Positions 16,714-25,084 of a DNA stretch of 35,712 bases are shown piece after piece (positions within the stretch are counted from its first letter, which is position 1; the number at the start of each line of letters is the position of its first letter). The position numbers and the translations under genes were made by a program. Under the pieces are notes generated by a model, which did no database searches, was not told where the DNA came from, and saw only the letters and a list, made by a program, of their open reading frames with translations. The DNA comes from Phycisphaerae bacterium (GTDB taxonomy: Bacteria > Planctomycetota > Phycisphaerae > Sedimentisphaerales > Anaerobacaceae): contig JADHXY010000005.1 of assembly GCA_016782755.1 (NCBI GenBank), positions 1 through 35,712 on the forward strand. Reading direction: 5' to 3'.

Positions 16714-17124
16714 TTATTTTTCCTGCGACAAGTTCTTGCCTATCGCATTTTTTGTAATCCGTATCTTTGTGTTGTTTGATTCGTCAACTTTAAGAACGAT
16801 CTCATCATCCTTAATGTCAACGACCGTACCCATTATGCCGCCTATAGTACGAATCCTGTCATTTTTTGACAGCTTCTGTACCATTTTCTTGTGCTCCTTC
16901 TGCTGTTTCTTCGGTCCGCGGAACATCATAAAATAAATCAATACAAAGATAAGTATCATCGGCAGCAGGCTCATTAGCGGCGAAGTTTTAGATCCCTTTT
17001 CGGTGGCCAGATTAGGGTCATCCGCTTTTGTGATCACCAATGTCTGCTGCTGATCAATACCTTGTGCTTCTATACCGTCGGGCAAATTAGGATTCGCCTG
17101 TGCCAATATCCAATTATTATTCAT
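16714..17124 (-). CDS. yajC: Preprotein translocase subunit YajC
   Basis: Small single-pass membrane protein that joins the SecDF-YajC complex. It is 136 aa: a poorly conserved N-terminal extension of about 45 residues, a transmembrane helix at about 49-68 (LMSLLPMILIFVLIYFMMF), a basic RGPKKQQKEHKK segment, then the typical small domain (KNDRIRTIGGIMGTVVDI). The N-terminal extension is longer than the handful of residues before the helix in E. coli YajC. AAGGAAG precedes the ATG. Only 37 bp separate it from the secDF ATG, so the two are co-transcribed. Confidence 0.92.
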   Translation of the reverse strand: MNNNWILAQANPNLPDGIEAQGIDQQQTLVITKADDPNLATEKGSKTSPLMSLLPMILIFVLIYFMMFRGPKKQQKEHKKMVQKLSKNDRIRTIGGIMGTVVDIKDDEIVLKVDESNNTKIRITKNAIGKNLSQEK

Positions 17125-17164
17125 CGTATCTTCCTTTCTATGTTTATTGCTGAATACAGAAAAA

Positions 17165-17191
17165 ATTATATATAACCGAATTTAGTGTAAA
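17165..17191 (-). promoter_or_regulatory. Possible promoter of yajC-secDF
   Basis: On the minus strand TTTACA (complement of 17186-17191), 15-base spacer, perfect TATAAT (complement of 17165-17170). The spacer is short, so this is tentative. It lies in the only sizeable gap between tgt and yajC. Confidence 0.35.
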
Positions 17192-17224
17192 TTTACAGTA
17201 AATTTGTTGTTTATTTTTTGTTTT

Positions 17225-18340
17225 TTAGTTCTTAAAGACCTCATAATCGGCAAGTTTGCGGCTCGACCATTTGTCAAACTCCCCGTTTTCTATATTTTCT
17301 TTGATCTCAGCTATCAATCGCTGGTAAAAGCTTATGTTGTGGATAGATACAAGAATGGGTGCAAGCATCTCGCCAACGTTGAAAAAATGCCTGAGAACAC
17401 CCCTGGAAAAATTGCGGCAGCAGTAGCAGTCACAATCTTTCTCAATAGGCTCATTATCATCTATATGAACGCTGTTGCGAAGTCTTATCGGACCGGATTC
17501 GGTGAAAGCGTAGGCATTTCTTCCATTTCGAGTGGGCATTACGCAATCGAACATATCAACGCCGGCGCGAACGGCTGCGATAATATCCGGTGGTGTGCCG
17601 ACTCCCATAAGATAACGAGGCTTGTCGGCAGGTAGATAATCGGTGGTGTGTTCAACTGTTTTTATCATATTCTCATGGCCCTCGCCGACACTCAATCCCC
17701 CGATCGAATAGCCGTCAAAATCCATATCTACCAGCGCCTTTGCACAACAACTTCTCATTTCAAGGTTTACGCCGCCCTGAACAATGCCGAAAAGCAGCTG
17801 GTCGGCGTTGGCGTGGGCCTGTTTGCACTGGCTTGCCCATTTGATCGTCCTGTCAACCGCTTTTTGGAGCTGATCTTTTTCGCATGGGAAAGGAGTGCAC
17901 TGGTCAAAGCACATAATAATATCAGCGCCGAGACGATTTTGTATGTTGGTGGCGATCTGGGCGTTGAGGTGAATTTTTGCCCCGTCGATATGGCTGGCAA
18001 AGGTGACGCCCTCGTCATCGATCTTGTTCAAACTGCTGAGTGAAAAGACCTGGTAACCGCCGCTGTCTGTGAGTATCGGCTTATCCCAGTTCATGATTTT
18101 GTGCAAGCCGCCTAATTTTTCGACGACATCGACTCCGGGCCTCAGGAGCATATGATATGTATTTGCCAATATTATAGTTGCGCCTGTTTGTTCGAGGTGT
18201 AGGGGTGTAATTCCCTTTACTGCTCCGGCTGTTCCGACGGGCATAAATACCGGAGTTTGGACCTGTCCGTGTGCCGTATTCAAAAGCCCTCTGCGGGCTT
18301 TCGTACAGCCGTCTGTCTGTATCAACTCAAATTTAGTCAT
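17225..18340 (-). CDS. tgt: Queuine tRNA-ribosyltransferase (TGT)
   Basis: Swaps guanine 34 of tRNAs with GUN anticodons (Asp, Asn, His, Tyr) for preQ1 on the way to queuosine. It is 371 aa, normal. Catalytic aspartates: D92 (TDSGGYQVFSL) and nucleophile D265 (DMFDCVMPTRNGRN). Substrate loop GGLSVGEG (214-221). Zinc site C303, C305, C308 (CDCYCC) and H335. The ATG overlaps the end of the SpoIID-like gene by eight bases, which implies coupled translation. With queA in the same block the window carries two of the queuosine enzymes; the preQ1 synthesis genes are elsewhere. Confidence 0.96.
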   Translation of the reverse strand: MTKFELIQTDGCTKARRGLLNTAHGQVQTPVFMPVGTAGAVKGITPLHLEQTGATIILANTYHMLLRPGVDVVEKLGGLHKIMNWDKPILTDSGGYQVFSLSSLNKIDDEGVTFASHIDGAKIHLNAQIATNIQNRLGADIIMCFDQCTPFPCEKDQLQKAVDRTIKWASQCKQAHANADQLLFGIVQGGVNLEMRSCCAKALVDMDFDGYSIGGLSVGEGHENMIKTVEHTTDYLPADKPRYLMGVGTPPDIIAAVRAGVDMFDCVMPTRNGRNAYAFTESGPIRLRNSVHIDDNEPIEKDCDCYCCRNFSRGVLRHFFNVGEMLAPILVSIHNISFYQRLIAEIKENIENGEFDKWSSRKLADYEVFKN

Positions 18341-19586
18341 CTTTAAATATCTTCACCAATTTTGAATCAGGATAATAATAACTTAATATTTGTTTATAGT
18401 CTTTTCCGCATCTTGCTATGTGTTCGGCTCCGCACTGGCAAAGCCCAACGCCATGGCCGTAACCTGTGCCGTTTGAAAAAACCCAGCTGTCATTTGCATC
18501 TGTTAGCTCAAAGCCGGTGCTTTTGATCTTAAGGCCTGAACGATCTATGGCAAGGCGAAAGTCCTCGGCCCGCAAAAAATCGCCTTCGCCGCTGCTTGAT
18601 ATCAGCTTTATAAAAGTGGCTCTTGTAAAATCGGCGTAATCGCTTTTTCGCACCGTCTCGATTCTTTGAATATCACCAAGCCGGGCCAGAGACGGATACC
18701 TTTCCATCAACCGGTTCTGGACGAAGCTTTTTTTAAAGCTGACCGGTTCCCAATTAAAAAATCTCTTTTTGGCTATGTCCTTACAAAAGGGACACTTTAC
18801 ACCATTCAGAGGCTTGATGTTATCTCCGCCGAATACATCGACACTGTTCTGGGTGTGTCCGCCGCAGTTGCTGGCATAATAGGTTGGGAAAATATCCAGC
18901 TTCGCTTCGTTTTTGTAAGTTAGAACCTCGCCGGCTGTCTGTTCGACGGCTGATCTTACCCGTTTTGTCTCAGCGGCTATGCCGGAATATACCTGGTGAG
19001 CCTGGCTCTTTTTCATATCCCAGTTGCGATTAGTAGCGAAACGCTTTTTGATATACAAACAATAAGTCCTTGACGCTACGGCTTGAGCCTTCAGGGCCTC
19101 CATTTCCCAGTAACTATACATCTCGGCACCTACGACACCTTTTAGATAGTCTTCAAGCGACAAAATATTCATGACATCGAAGCTGTTATTATCCTGTGCG
19201 AGCGAGATTACCATCTTGCCGCGATACTCATCGCCGTTGAGGCCTATTGTCTGGTTTTGCGATACAAGGAGCAGGTTCCGGGAATCTATTGAATTACTAT
19301 CAAGACTTATCTTGCCATCTGTAAGATTGACAGAGAAATCGCTTGTCGCTTTGTTGAAATCGGAAATTTCCTGCCCACTTAGGAAGCTTTCGTTACAATC
19401 ATATATCGAAATCTGGCCGTCACTGGCAAATTCACAGCCGTTTGCCTCGCTCAACAGCAAAACCCGCACTATCGGCGGACAGCTATCTTCCAACTGATAA
19501 AATTCAACTGTATCCTTGCTTTTTCGACAGCCCGAAAAAACCAGAAGAACACAAAAAACAATCAAATAATTTAAATATTTAAACAA
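18333..19586 (-). CDS. SpoIID/LytB-domain lipoprotein
   Basis: Probable peptidoglycan-modifying lipoprotein of 417 aa. N-terminus MFKYLNYLIVFCVLLVFSGC looks like a lipoprotein signal with C20 as the lipidated residue (F at -3 is not ideal). The SpoIID domain is clear: SLEDYLKGVVGAEM with E155 at the position of the catalytic glutamate of SpoIID lytic transglycosylase, then ALKAQAVASRTYCLY, and ASNCGGHTQ with C241 and H244 (zinc-ligand pair in SpoIID). A late HGVGLCQCGAEHIAR motif corresponds to the usual GVGLSQWGA. In non-sporulating bacteria such proteins act in cell-wall turnover or division. The start is TTG at 19586; no ATG is available that keeps the signal peptide. It overlaps tgt by eight bases. 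Confidence 0.85.
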   Translation of the reverse strand: MFKYLNYLIVFCVLLVFSGCRKSKDTVEFYQLEDSCPPIVRVLLLSEANGCEFASDGQISIYDCNESFLSGQEISDFNKATSDFSVNLTDGKISLDSNSIDSRNLLLVSQNQTIGLNGDEYRGKMVISLAQDNNSFDVMNILSLEDYLKGVVGAEMYSYWEMEALKAQAVASRTYCLYIKKRFATNRNWDMKKSQAHQVYSGIAAETKRVRSAVEQTAGEVLTYKNEAKLDIFPTYYASNCGGHTQNSVDVFGGDNIKPLNGVKCPFCKDIAKKRFFNWEPVSFKKSFVQNRLMERYPSLARLGDIQRIETVRKSDYADFTRATFIKLISSSGEGDFLRAEDFRLAIDRSGLKIKSTGFELTDANDSWVFSNGTGYGHGVGLCQCGAEHIARCGKDYKQILSYYYPDSKLVKIFKDD

Positions 19587-19682
19587 CGGGCCGCCAAATA
19601 AAAGTATTCAAAGTCAAGTTCAAACAAAATTTCAAATCAAAACCCGTCAATTAAATGACACCTGTGCAGATTCGGGTGGCCA

Positions 19683-21002
19683 TTAGTGATCTAAAGTTCG
19701 AAGCGACAAACCAAAATTCGTCAAAGCAGCCTTGATCTCGTTTAGACTTGTGACTCCGAAATTCTTACAGCCGAGAAGCTCGGCTTCGGTCCTCTTTACA
19801 AGCTCTCCGATAGTCCTGAGATTAAGCTTCTCTATGCATTTTCTTGCCCGCACCGAAAGCTGAAGATCTTCTACTGGTTTTGAAAGAAGTTCAGAATTTT
19901 CTCCTTCTTCAACGGTCTGTTCAATAGGAGAAATTCCAAAATCTCCACCACTCTCCACTGCCATTCCCAAACGAAGTCCCTTAGATTCGAGTATCTCCTT
20001 TATTTCAGTAAGTGAAGTCTCACCGAAATTCTTGTAAGAGAGCAGCTCTGCTTCTGTAATATTGAGCAGGTCGCCGACGGTATTCATCTTCATTTTCCTG
20101 AGGCAATTTCTACTCCTGACAGATAACTCGAAGTCTGAGATCGGTGTTTCGAGTATCTTATTTGTCCTGGTCTTTTTGATCTCCTTTTCCTCGTCATAGA
20201 ACATGGTCTTTGAACTTTCAACGTCCTTTTTGAACAGCAAAGCCCTTTTGTGATTCGGATGGAACTTAAGTACCTTTTCAATGCACTTTGAAGCCAGATC
20301 ATATTTAATCGCATCTTCATAAAGCACCGCAAGATTGAGCAGTGCATTAACATATACGGGATTTTCACTGACTATTCTTTTGTAATAATCAATCGCAGCT
20401 GACTCATTGCCTTCCATATCATATCGGCAGGCAAGATGGAAGAGGGCTTGCTGGTTGTCGGGATCAAGTTCTACGGCCTTCAAGTAATTTTTCTTAGCGG
20501 CTTTATATTCTCCCAGAAATTCGTTGACCCTGCCCAGCTGATAATGGTATTCGGCATTAAGATTCTCAAGACTCTTGAGGCTCTCAAGTTCGGCTGAAGC
20601 TTTGTCTGAATCCTTTGCAAGCCTGTATGTTGCAGCTTTTTGTAAACCAACAAATTCACCGGCTGCACCGGCAGACTGGGCCTTGTCAAGATTCTTTATC
20701 GCAGAATCAAAGTTACCTTCACTTCTCAGAGCGAAAGAAAGATAAACAAACTTTTGCACACAATCCGGTGCCTTTTCAAGTTTTTCTATAGCATCGCTGT
20801 ATTTGGCGAGTATGCAAAGACCGAGACCTGTTGAGAGAAGGGTTTTCTTGTCCTTGGCTGAAAGTTTTTCTTCAACCTGGTTTGAAAATGCGTTTCTTGC
20901 GTTTTCGCTCGAATTCACATAAGCGGACAATTGAGTAATATCTTCCAGGGACGGGATATTCTCTGAGAAAAGATCGACTTGACTTTGAACCATGTCTTCC
21001 AT
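19683..21002 (-). CDS. TPR protein with two RNA polymerase alpha-CTD-like domains
   Basis: 439 aa from the ATG at 21002, chosen because GGAG lies nine bases ahead; an ATG 15 bp earlier has no site. Residues about 55-265 form TPR-like helical repeats, clearest at YHYQLGRVNEFLGEYKAAKK and the following ALFHLACRYDMEGN. Two copies of the alpha C-terminal domain fold follow (about 285-347 and 375-435), each with SVR-x-R-x-C, a T-[VI]-G-[DE]-L turn, T-E-A-E-L-L, K-N-F-G and TSL-x-E-IK. The arginine equivalent to DNA-contacting R265 of E. coli alpha is present in both (R296, R385); the N268 equivalent is kept only in the first (Lys in the second), and the K298 equivalent is Thr in both. No sigma, catalytic or signal sequence is visible. 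It sits in the queA-tgt interval with its own strong promoter. A transcription-linked or nucleic-acid-binding adaptor is inference. Confidence 0.8.
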   Translation of the reverse strand: MEDMVQSQVDLFSENIPSLEDITQLSAYVNSSENARNAFSNQVEEKLSAKDKKTLLSTGLGLCILAKYSDAIEKLEKAPDCVQKFVYLSFALRSEGNFDSAIKNLDKAQSAGAAGEFVGLQKAATYRLAKDSDKASAELESLKSLENLNAEYHYQLGRVNEFLGEYKAAKKNYLKAVELDPDNQQALFHLACRYDMEGNESAAIDYYKRIVSENPVYVNALLNLAVLYEDAIKYDLASKCIEKVLKFHPNHKRALLFKKDVESSKTMFYDEEKEIKKTRTNKILETPISDFELSVRSRNCLRKMKMNTVGDLLNITEAELLSYKNFGETSLTEIKEILESKGLRLGMAVESGGDFGISPIEQTVEEGENSELLSKPVEDLQLSVRARKCIEKLNLRTIGELVKRTEAELLGCKNFGVTSLNEIKAALTNFGLSLRTLDH

Positions 21003-21063
21003 AAATTCGCACTCCATGACAAATTTAATAACAAAATAATAAATTTTAACTTAGAAACGAGGT

Positions 21064-21091
21064 ATTATAGTTTTTTATTTTAAAATTGCAA
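21064..21091 (-). promoter_or_regulatory. Promoter of the TPR/alpha-CTD gene
   Basis: On the minus strand TTGCAA (21086-21091), 16-base spacer, perfect TATAAT (complement of 21064-21069), about 60 bp before the start codon. It separates this gene and those downstream from queA, so the block need not be a single transcript. Confidence 0.6.
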
Positions 21092-21150
21092 CCCCCTTAA
21101 ATTACCTATTTTAACAAGCACTAAAAAAACGGCTCTCCCGACTATAAAAA

Positions 21151-22197
21151 TTACGATATAAGCATCGCATCTCCATACGAATAGAACCGATACTGCTGTT
21201 CTATGGCATGTCTGTACGCTTTTTGCATTTTATCCATCCCCGCAAATGCACCAACAAGAGCGAGCAATGTCGATTTGGGCAGATGGAAATTGGTTATCAT
21301 GGCATCTATAATTTTGAATTCAAAGCCCGGCAGGATGAAAAGGTCGGTCATTCCGCAGGCAGGTTTTACTAATCCGCTGGTGCCGACCGTCTCCAATGTG
21401 CGAACACTTGTGGTCCCTACAGCGATGATTCGGCGGCTTTGACTTTTGGCGTTGTTGATAATTTCAGCATTTGACTGGTCTATACTATAATATTCATGGT
21501 GAATCTGATGATTTTCAAGGTTTTCTTCAGTTACCGGTTTGAAAGTGCCAGCTCCTACATGAAGTGTTACCTTTGCGATGGATATATCATTTTTTTTAAG
21601 CTGGTCAAAAATTTCCTCGCTAAAATGCAGCCCTGCAGTAGGAGCAGCAACCGCGCCATCTTTTTTTGCGTAAATCGTCTGATAACGCTGGATATCCTGG
21701 CTGGCAACGTCAAGGTCGTCATCACGTTTTATATAAGGGGGCAATGGCGCAAAGCCGATTTTTTTCAAAACCACACTGGCAGAATCTTTAGTATCAATCT
21801 CAAAAAGACAGGCGTTGGCATCGCGCGAAGAAAGCTGAGCCTCGCAAAAGACCTCGGCATGTTTGTCTAAGAGCCAGAACTTCTCACCCGTCTTCAGCTT
21901 GCGAACGCCCTTTAGCATTACCTGCCAGAGGTTGTCGTGGGTCTGGTGCAAAAAAAGCCCCTCAAGCCTCGCACCACTTTTGCGTCTGGCAAAAAACCTT
22001 GCCGGTAAAACCTTTGTATCATTAATTACGAGCAGATCGCCCTGTTTAAGAAAAGAACAAAGCATGGAAAAACTGCTATCAACGATTTCTCCGTTTTTTT
22101 TGTCTAATACCATCAAACGTGACTGGCTGCGATCGGCTGAGGGTTCTTGAGCTATCAGCTCGTGGGGTAAATTGTAATCAAGCTCATCGGTTCGCAT
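21151..22197 (-). CDS. queA: tRNA preQ1(34) S-adenosylmethionine ribosyltransferase-isomerase
   Basis: Transfers and isomerises the ribosyl part of S-adenosylmethionine onto preQ1 in tRNA, making epoxyqueuosine; works after TGT. It is 348 aa, normal length. Family signatures: the N-terminal DELDYNLPHELIAQEP (4-19), DRSQSRLMVLD, INDTKVLPARFFARR, then GAVAAPTAGLHFSEE, VTLHVGAGTFKPV, HHEYYSID, IIAVGTTSVRTLE and TNFHLPKSTLLALVGAFAG. It is the first gene of the queA-tgt-yajC-secDF block in transcription order. A weak CGG..CCG hairpin with a T-run follows its stop, too short for me to call a terminator. Confidence 0.96.
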   Translation of the reverse strand: MRTDELDYNLPHELIAQEPSADRSQSRLMVLDKKNGEIVDSSFSMLCSFLKQGDLLVINDTKVLPARFFARRKSGARLEGLFLHQTHDNLWQVMLKGVRKLKTGEKFWLLDKHAEVFCEAQLSSRDANACLFEIDTKDSASVVLKKIGFAPLPPYIKRDDDLDVASQDIQRYQTIYAKKDGAVAAPTAGLHFSEEIFDQLKKNDISIAKVTLHVGAGTFKPVTEENLENHQIHHEYYSIDQSNAEIINNAKSQSRRIIAVGTTSVRTLETVGTSGLVKPACGMTDLFILPGFEFKIIDAMITNFHLPKSTLLALVGAFAGMDKMQKAYRHAIEQQYRFYSYGDAMLIS

Positions 22198-22241
22198 AAA
22201 ATTATAAGACCTTTAAAAAATCACAAAAAAAATATTCCCCG

Positions 22242-22269
22242 ATAATAAGCTATTTTACAGGCTTGTAAA
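22242..22269 (-). promoter_or_regulatory. Promoter of queA, with overlapping palindrome
   Basis: On the minus strand TTTACA (complement of 22264-22269), 16-base spacer, TATTAT (complement of 22242-22247), 45 bp before queA. The -35 hexamer is one arm of a 6-bp inverted repeat TTTACA-GGCT-TGTAAA (22254-22269), which could be an operator. No preQ1 riboswitch was recognised. Confidence 0.45.
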
Positions 22270-22365
22270 TATTTTATTAAAAACTGACAAAGCCGGTTCG
22301 ACTTTTTAGCGATAAAAGCATTGTTGATTTAACCAGTTTTTTGATTTTAGCAAAAGGCAGTAAAT

Positions 22366-22563
22366 ATGATACCCCGGAATCGTTTTGAAAAAACAACCGT
22401 CTCAATAGCAAGTCTGAATAAGCTTCAGCTGAAAAAAAAGATCAAAAACTACAAAGGCCGATTCAAACTCGATTTTACAGAAGAATATCTTGAAAAATCT
22501 TCTGCCGATAAGCTCAGGCATATACTGCTGGCTGCAATGATAAACTCAAAAGCCAACAACTAA
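22366..22563 (+). CDS. Small basic protein of unknown function
   Basis: 65 aa, divergent from queA and 168 bp from it. The first half is basic (FEKTTVSIASLNKLQLKKKI, then KNYKGRFKLDF), the second half looks helical (TEEYLEKSSADKLRHILLAA). No signal peptide, cysteines or known motif. A weak AAGGC lies nine bases before the ATG. Amino-acid use is protein-like, and no overlapping gene on the other strand explains the frame, so it is probably real. I do not recognise the family. The gap after it (22564-22645) shows no terminator. Confidence 0.5.
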   Translation: MIPRNRFEKTTVSIASLNKLQLKKKIKNYKGRFKLDFTEEYLEKSSADKLRHILLAAMINSKANN

Positions 22564-22645
22564 AACTCTCAGCCGCAGAAAACACCCCCACAACAAAAAC
22601 AGCTAATAGTCTCAAATAAAAACCATGTTTGCCAATCCCGCCCGA

Positions 22646-24889
22646 TTAGCTGGCATTTGGATCTGTCTGGTGTGTTTTTTCAACCGGCTCAAGAGGCAGT
22701 AATTTATTGATCTGGTTCTGCCAGTTAGGCCGATTATTTTCGGTCTTTATTTTCGAGAGAGCCTCTACAATCTGCCTGGATTTCACATTGCTTACCTGAT
22801 TAGTAAGACAATCGTTCAAAGTAACCATTATCGGGTTATCACCTGCTATGTCTGCCCCCTGCAGATAAAATTCCAACACATTACCAGCGGATTCAATGTT
22901 GTCATTTAGTAAGTGAGCCTTGACCAAATTAGCCAGCAACTCATCCTTCCTATTGGCATTTTCGGGGCGGCTTGCCAGCTGACCATAATATTCAGCCGCC
23001 AATTTGAATGAGTCGGTATTCAAATATATATCTGCAAGATCGCTCTGCACCTTATTGAGAAGCTCACTTTTATCTGCGATTTTCAGCTTCTTTTCTGCAA
23101 GTTCGAGGAAAGCTCTTTTTTGCGAATCACTGAACTGAATATTGCCATTATTATTACTGAGATTAGGCAGCCACCCTTCGAGAACCGAAACGTCAGAGAG
23201 TCTGAAAATTTCCATCAGTGCATCCCATGCCGGCTGACCTTCACCCTCATTTGCAATCTTGCTACTCAACCAGCTTACATCCTCAGCGGAACCGACCTCC
23301 GCTGCCAATGCTATCAGTTTCAACCTGATCGCCGGACTGCTGTCATTTACAAAATCCTTGCGAAGTATACCAAGAGCCTTGGCTTTATCGATATATATAA
23401 GCCCGTTGATAGCCGCTTCGCGAACCGTCGGATTCTCGTCTGTTGTTGCTTCTTGGAATAATTTACCAAAAACACTTGCAGCTTTTTCTTTATAAACGCT
23501 TTGAGCACACAAACGAGCCATGTCGTTGAGCAAACCCGCCTTTAGCTCGTGATCGAGAGCGGTCTCCGGCTGTTGATATTTATCCGCAAGCAAGGCTAAA
23601 TACTCATCTCTCTGCTTATCTTCGAGTCCATCCCGTTCCAACAGTCTTGCAAGCACATTCGCAGCTTTTGCAGCCTTTTCTGGGGAACTGTCATTTAGAT
23701 ATTTAGCTGCAATATCCAAAGTCTGCAATTTGACTTTCATATCAAGCTCTATGCCGGAATTTGGAGAAAAGGCGTAATGGCACGCCGCCCCGAGAGCAAC
23801 AAACTGCTCTAACTTAACATCCGGATCGGCTTCGACTTTCAACTGTTCAAGCAGCTTTTCCCCGCAATTGACTCCTCCCATAACACTCAAAAGGTTAGCA
23901 GCCGCAAAACGCACATCTCTGTCTGGGTCACTGATAAGCAAAATTAAGCCGGGTTCGACTTTTTTGAGTAACTGAGATTTGTCAATCGCCGTGCCAAGCC
24001 ACCCCTGGTAAACCCGTGCTACCGCCCACTGTCTGACCATGGAATCGGAATCACTAATCCGCTCGGAAAGAAAATCACCCCTGGCACCATCGCCCTCAAT
24101 ACTGGCGTAAACTTTGTCAAGCGAATCAAGATACCGCTTCTGCCAAAACTGTATCTGCTCTCTGAGCTGCCGAATTTGATTGTCCTGTCTGAGAAGCCAA
24201 TCCCGCAAAAATTCGTCGGCTCCCTTTTTCTTTATTTCCGTAATAATCTGTCTGCGACTTTTTACATCTTTGCCGGTAACATCTATTCCCAGGGATTTAA
24301 GAATATTTTCCGCCTCAGCGGCAACCTTAATATCACTATCGTCAAGCTCTTCGATAAGTGCAAATATCACTCGCATATCAGGATGCAGCTTCAGAGCAGC
24401 CAGGGCATTCAGTCTTGCGTTAGTGCCGGCACCTTCATCGTTAACGATCTCGACAAGCTGCTGGCCCATCTGCTCATAATCAAATAATAAAGTGGCCTCA
24501 GCACACAAAAGAGCAGTTTCACCTTTTTCGTTTTTCAGCAGAGACAAAAGCGGCTCAACAAAATCATTCTTCTGTGGAACCTTTTCCTCGGTACTGCGCA
24601 TCTGCACCAATGCCTTACAAACCGCAGCCCTGGCAGGCTCGTTTTCGCTTTGAAACAATGCATCTATCAATATCGCCCTGGCCCGTTTATCGGTATCTAC
24701 TAAAAGAACCATTGCGGCATCTATCCGCATTTGCTCTTTTGCGGCATCAAACAGGGCATCACGGTTGAGTTTAAGCTGTTTGTCTATGTGGTTTTCATCG
24801 ACGGCTATAACTTCCGGCTGCTGAGCATAGCAAATCGGAGCCGATAAAAACAACAATATCAAAAATGTTCTGCAAAAAACTATTTTCAC
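22646..24889 (-). CDS. Secreted HEAT-repeat protein
   Basis: 747 aa with a signal peptide (MKIVFCRTFLILLFLSAPIC, cleavage likely after CYA at 22), so periplasmic or outer-membrane facing. Most of the chain is alpha-helical HEAT-type repeats, such as ARAAVCKALVQM, DRDVRFAAANLLSVMGGV, TVREAAINGLIYIDK and SPAIRLKLIALAAEVG. Near the C-terminus a TPR-like pair appears (FKLAAEYYGQLASR, ELLANLVKAHLLND). No enzymatic residues seen; a scaffold role is inference. The start is GTG at 24889 without a clear ribosome site, forced by the signal peptide. A good promoter lies 50 bp upstream, so it is transcribed separately from rpoD. Confidence 0.75.
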   Translation of the reverse strand: MKIVFCRTFLILLFLSAPICYAQQPEVIAVDENHIDKQLKLNRDALFDAAKEQMRIDAAMVLLVDTDKRARAILIDALFQSENEPARAAVCKALVQMRSTEEKVPQKNDFVEPLLSLLKNEKGETALLCAEATLLFDYEQMGQQLVEIVNDEGAGTNARLNALAALKLHPDMRVIFALIEELDDSDIKVAAEAENILKSLGIDVTGKDVKSRRQIITEIKKKGADEFLRDWLLRQDNQIRQLREQIQFWQKRYLDSLDKVYASIEGDGARGDFLSERISDSDSMVRQWAVARVYQGWLGTAIDKSQLLKKVEPGLILLISDPDRDVRFAAANLLSVMGGVNCGEKLLEQLKVEADPDVKLEQFVALGAACHYAFSPNSGIELDMKVKLQTLDIAAKYLNDSSPEKAAKAANVLARLLERDGLEDKQRDEYLALLADKYQQPETALDHELKAGLLNDMARLCAQSVYKEKAASVFGKLFQEATTDENPTVREAAINGLIYIDKAKALGILRKDFVNDSSPAIRLKLIALAAEVGSAEDVSWLSSKIANEGEGQPAWDALMEIFRLSDVSVLEGWLPNLSNNNGNIQFSDSQKRAFLELAEKKLKIADKSELLNKVQSDLADIYLNTDSFKLAAEYYGQLASRPENANRKDELLANLVKAHLLNDNIESAGNVLEFYLQGADIAGDNPIMVTLNDCLTNQVSNVKSRQIVEALSKIKTENNRPNWQNQINKLLPLEPVEKTHQTDPNAS

Positions 24890-24939
24890 GTTAAAAAACC
24901 CAACTGAAAGTCTAATTACCCTGTTCGAAATATATCGTC

Positions 24940-24968
24940 ATAATATCTAATTAACTGTATTTAATCAA
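24940..24968 (-). promoter_or_regulatory. Promoter of the HEAT-repeat gene
   Basis: On the minus strand TTGATT (complement of 24963-24968), 17-base spacer, TATTAT (complement of 24940-24945), about 50 bp before the GTG start, within the 195-bp gap after rpoD. Confidence 0.5.
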
Positions 24969-25084
24969 CTTAGTTAGAGTAATTTTACCTTATCTGGTAA
25001 ACTTTTGTTCTTGAGTTATGGCTAAAAGGTGAAAATGTCGCCCAAAAAGCGAAACATCTCTTGTTGCTTAATAGATTTTGATGG

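Noticed and set aside
21125-21150. CGG..CCG hairpin with T-run after queA as a terminator
   Set aside because: Only about three stem base pairs; not enough to call.
22198-22365. preQ1 riboswitch upstream of queA
   Set aside because: No C-rich loop and A-rich tail pattern recognised; only a promoter and a short palindrome are visible.
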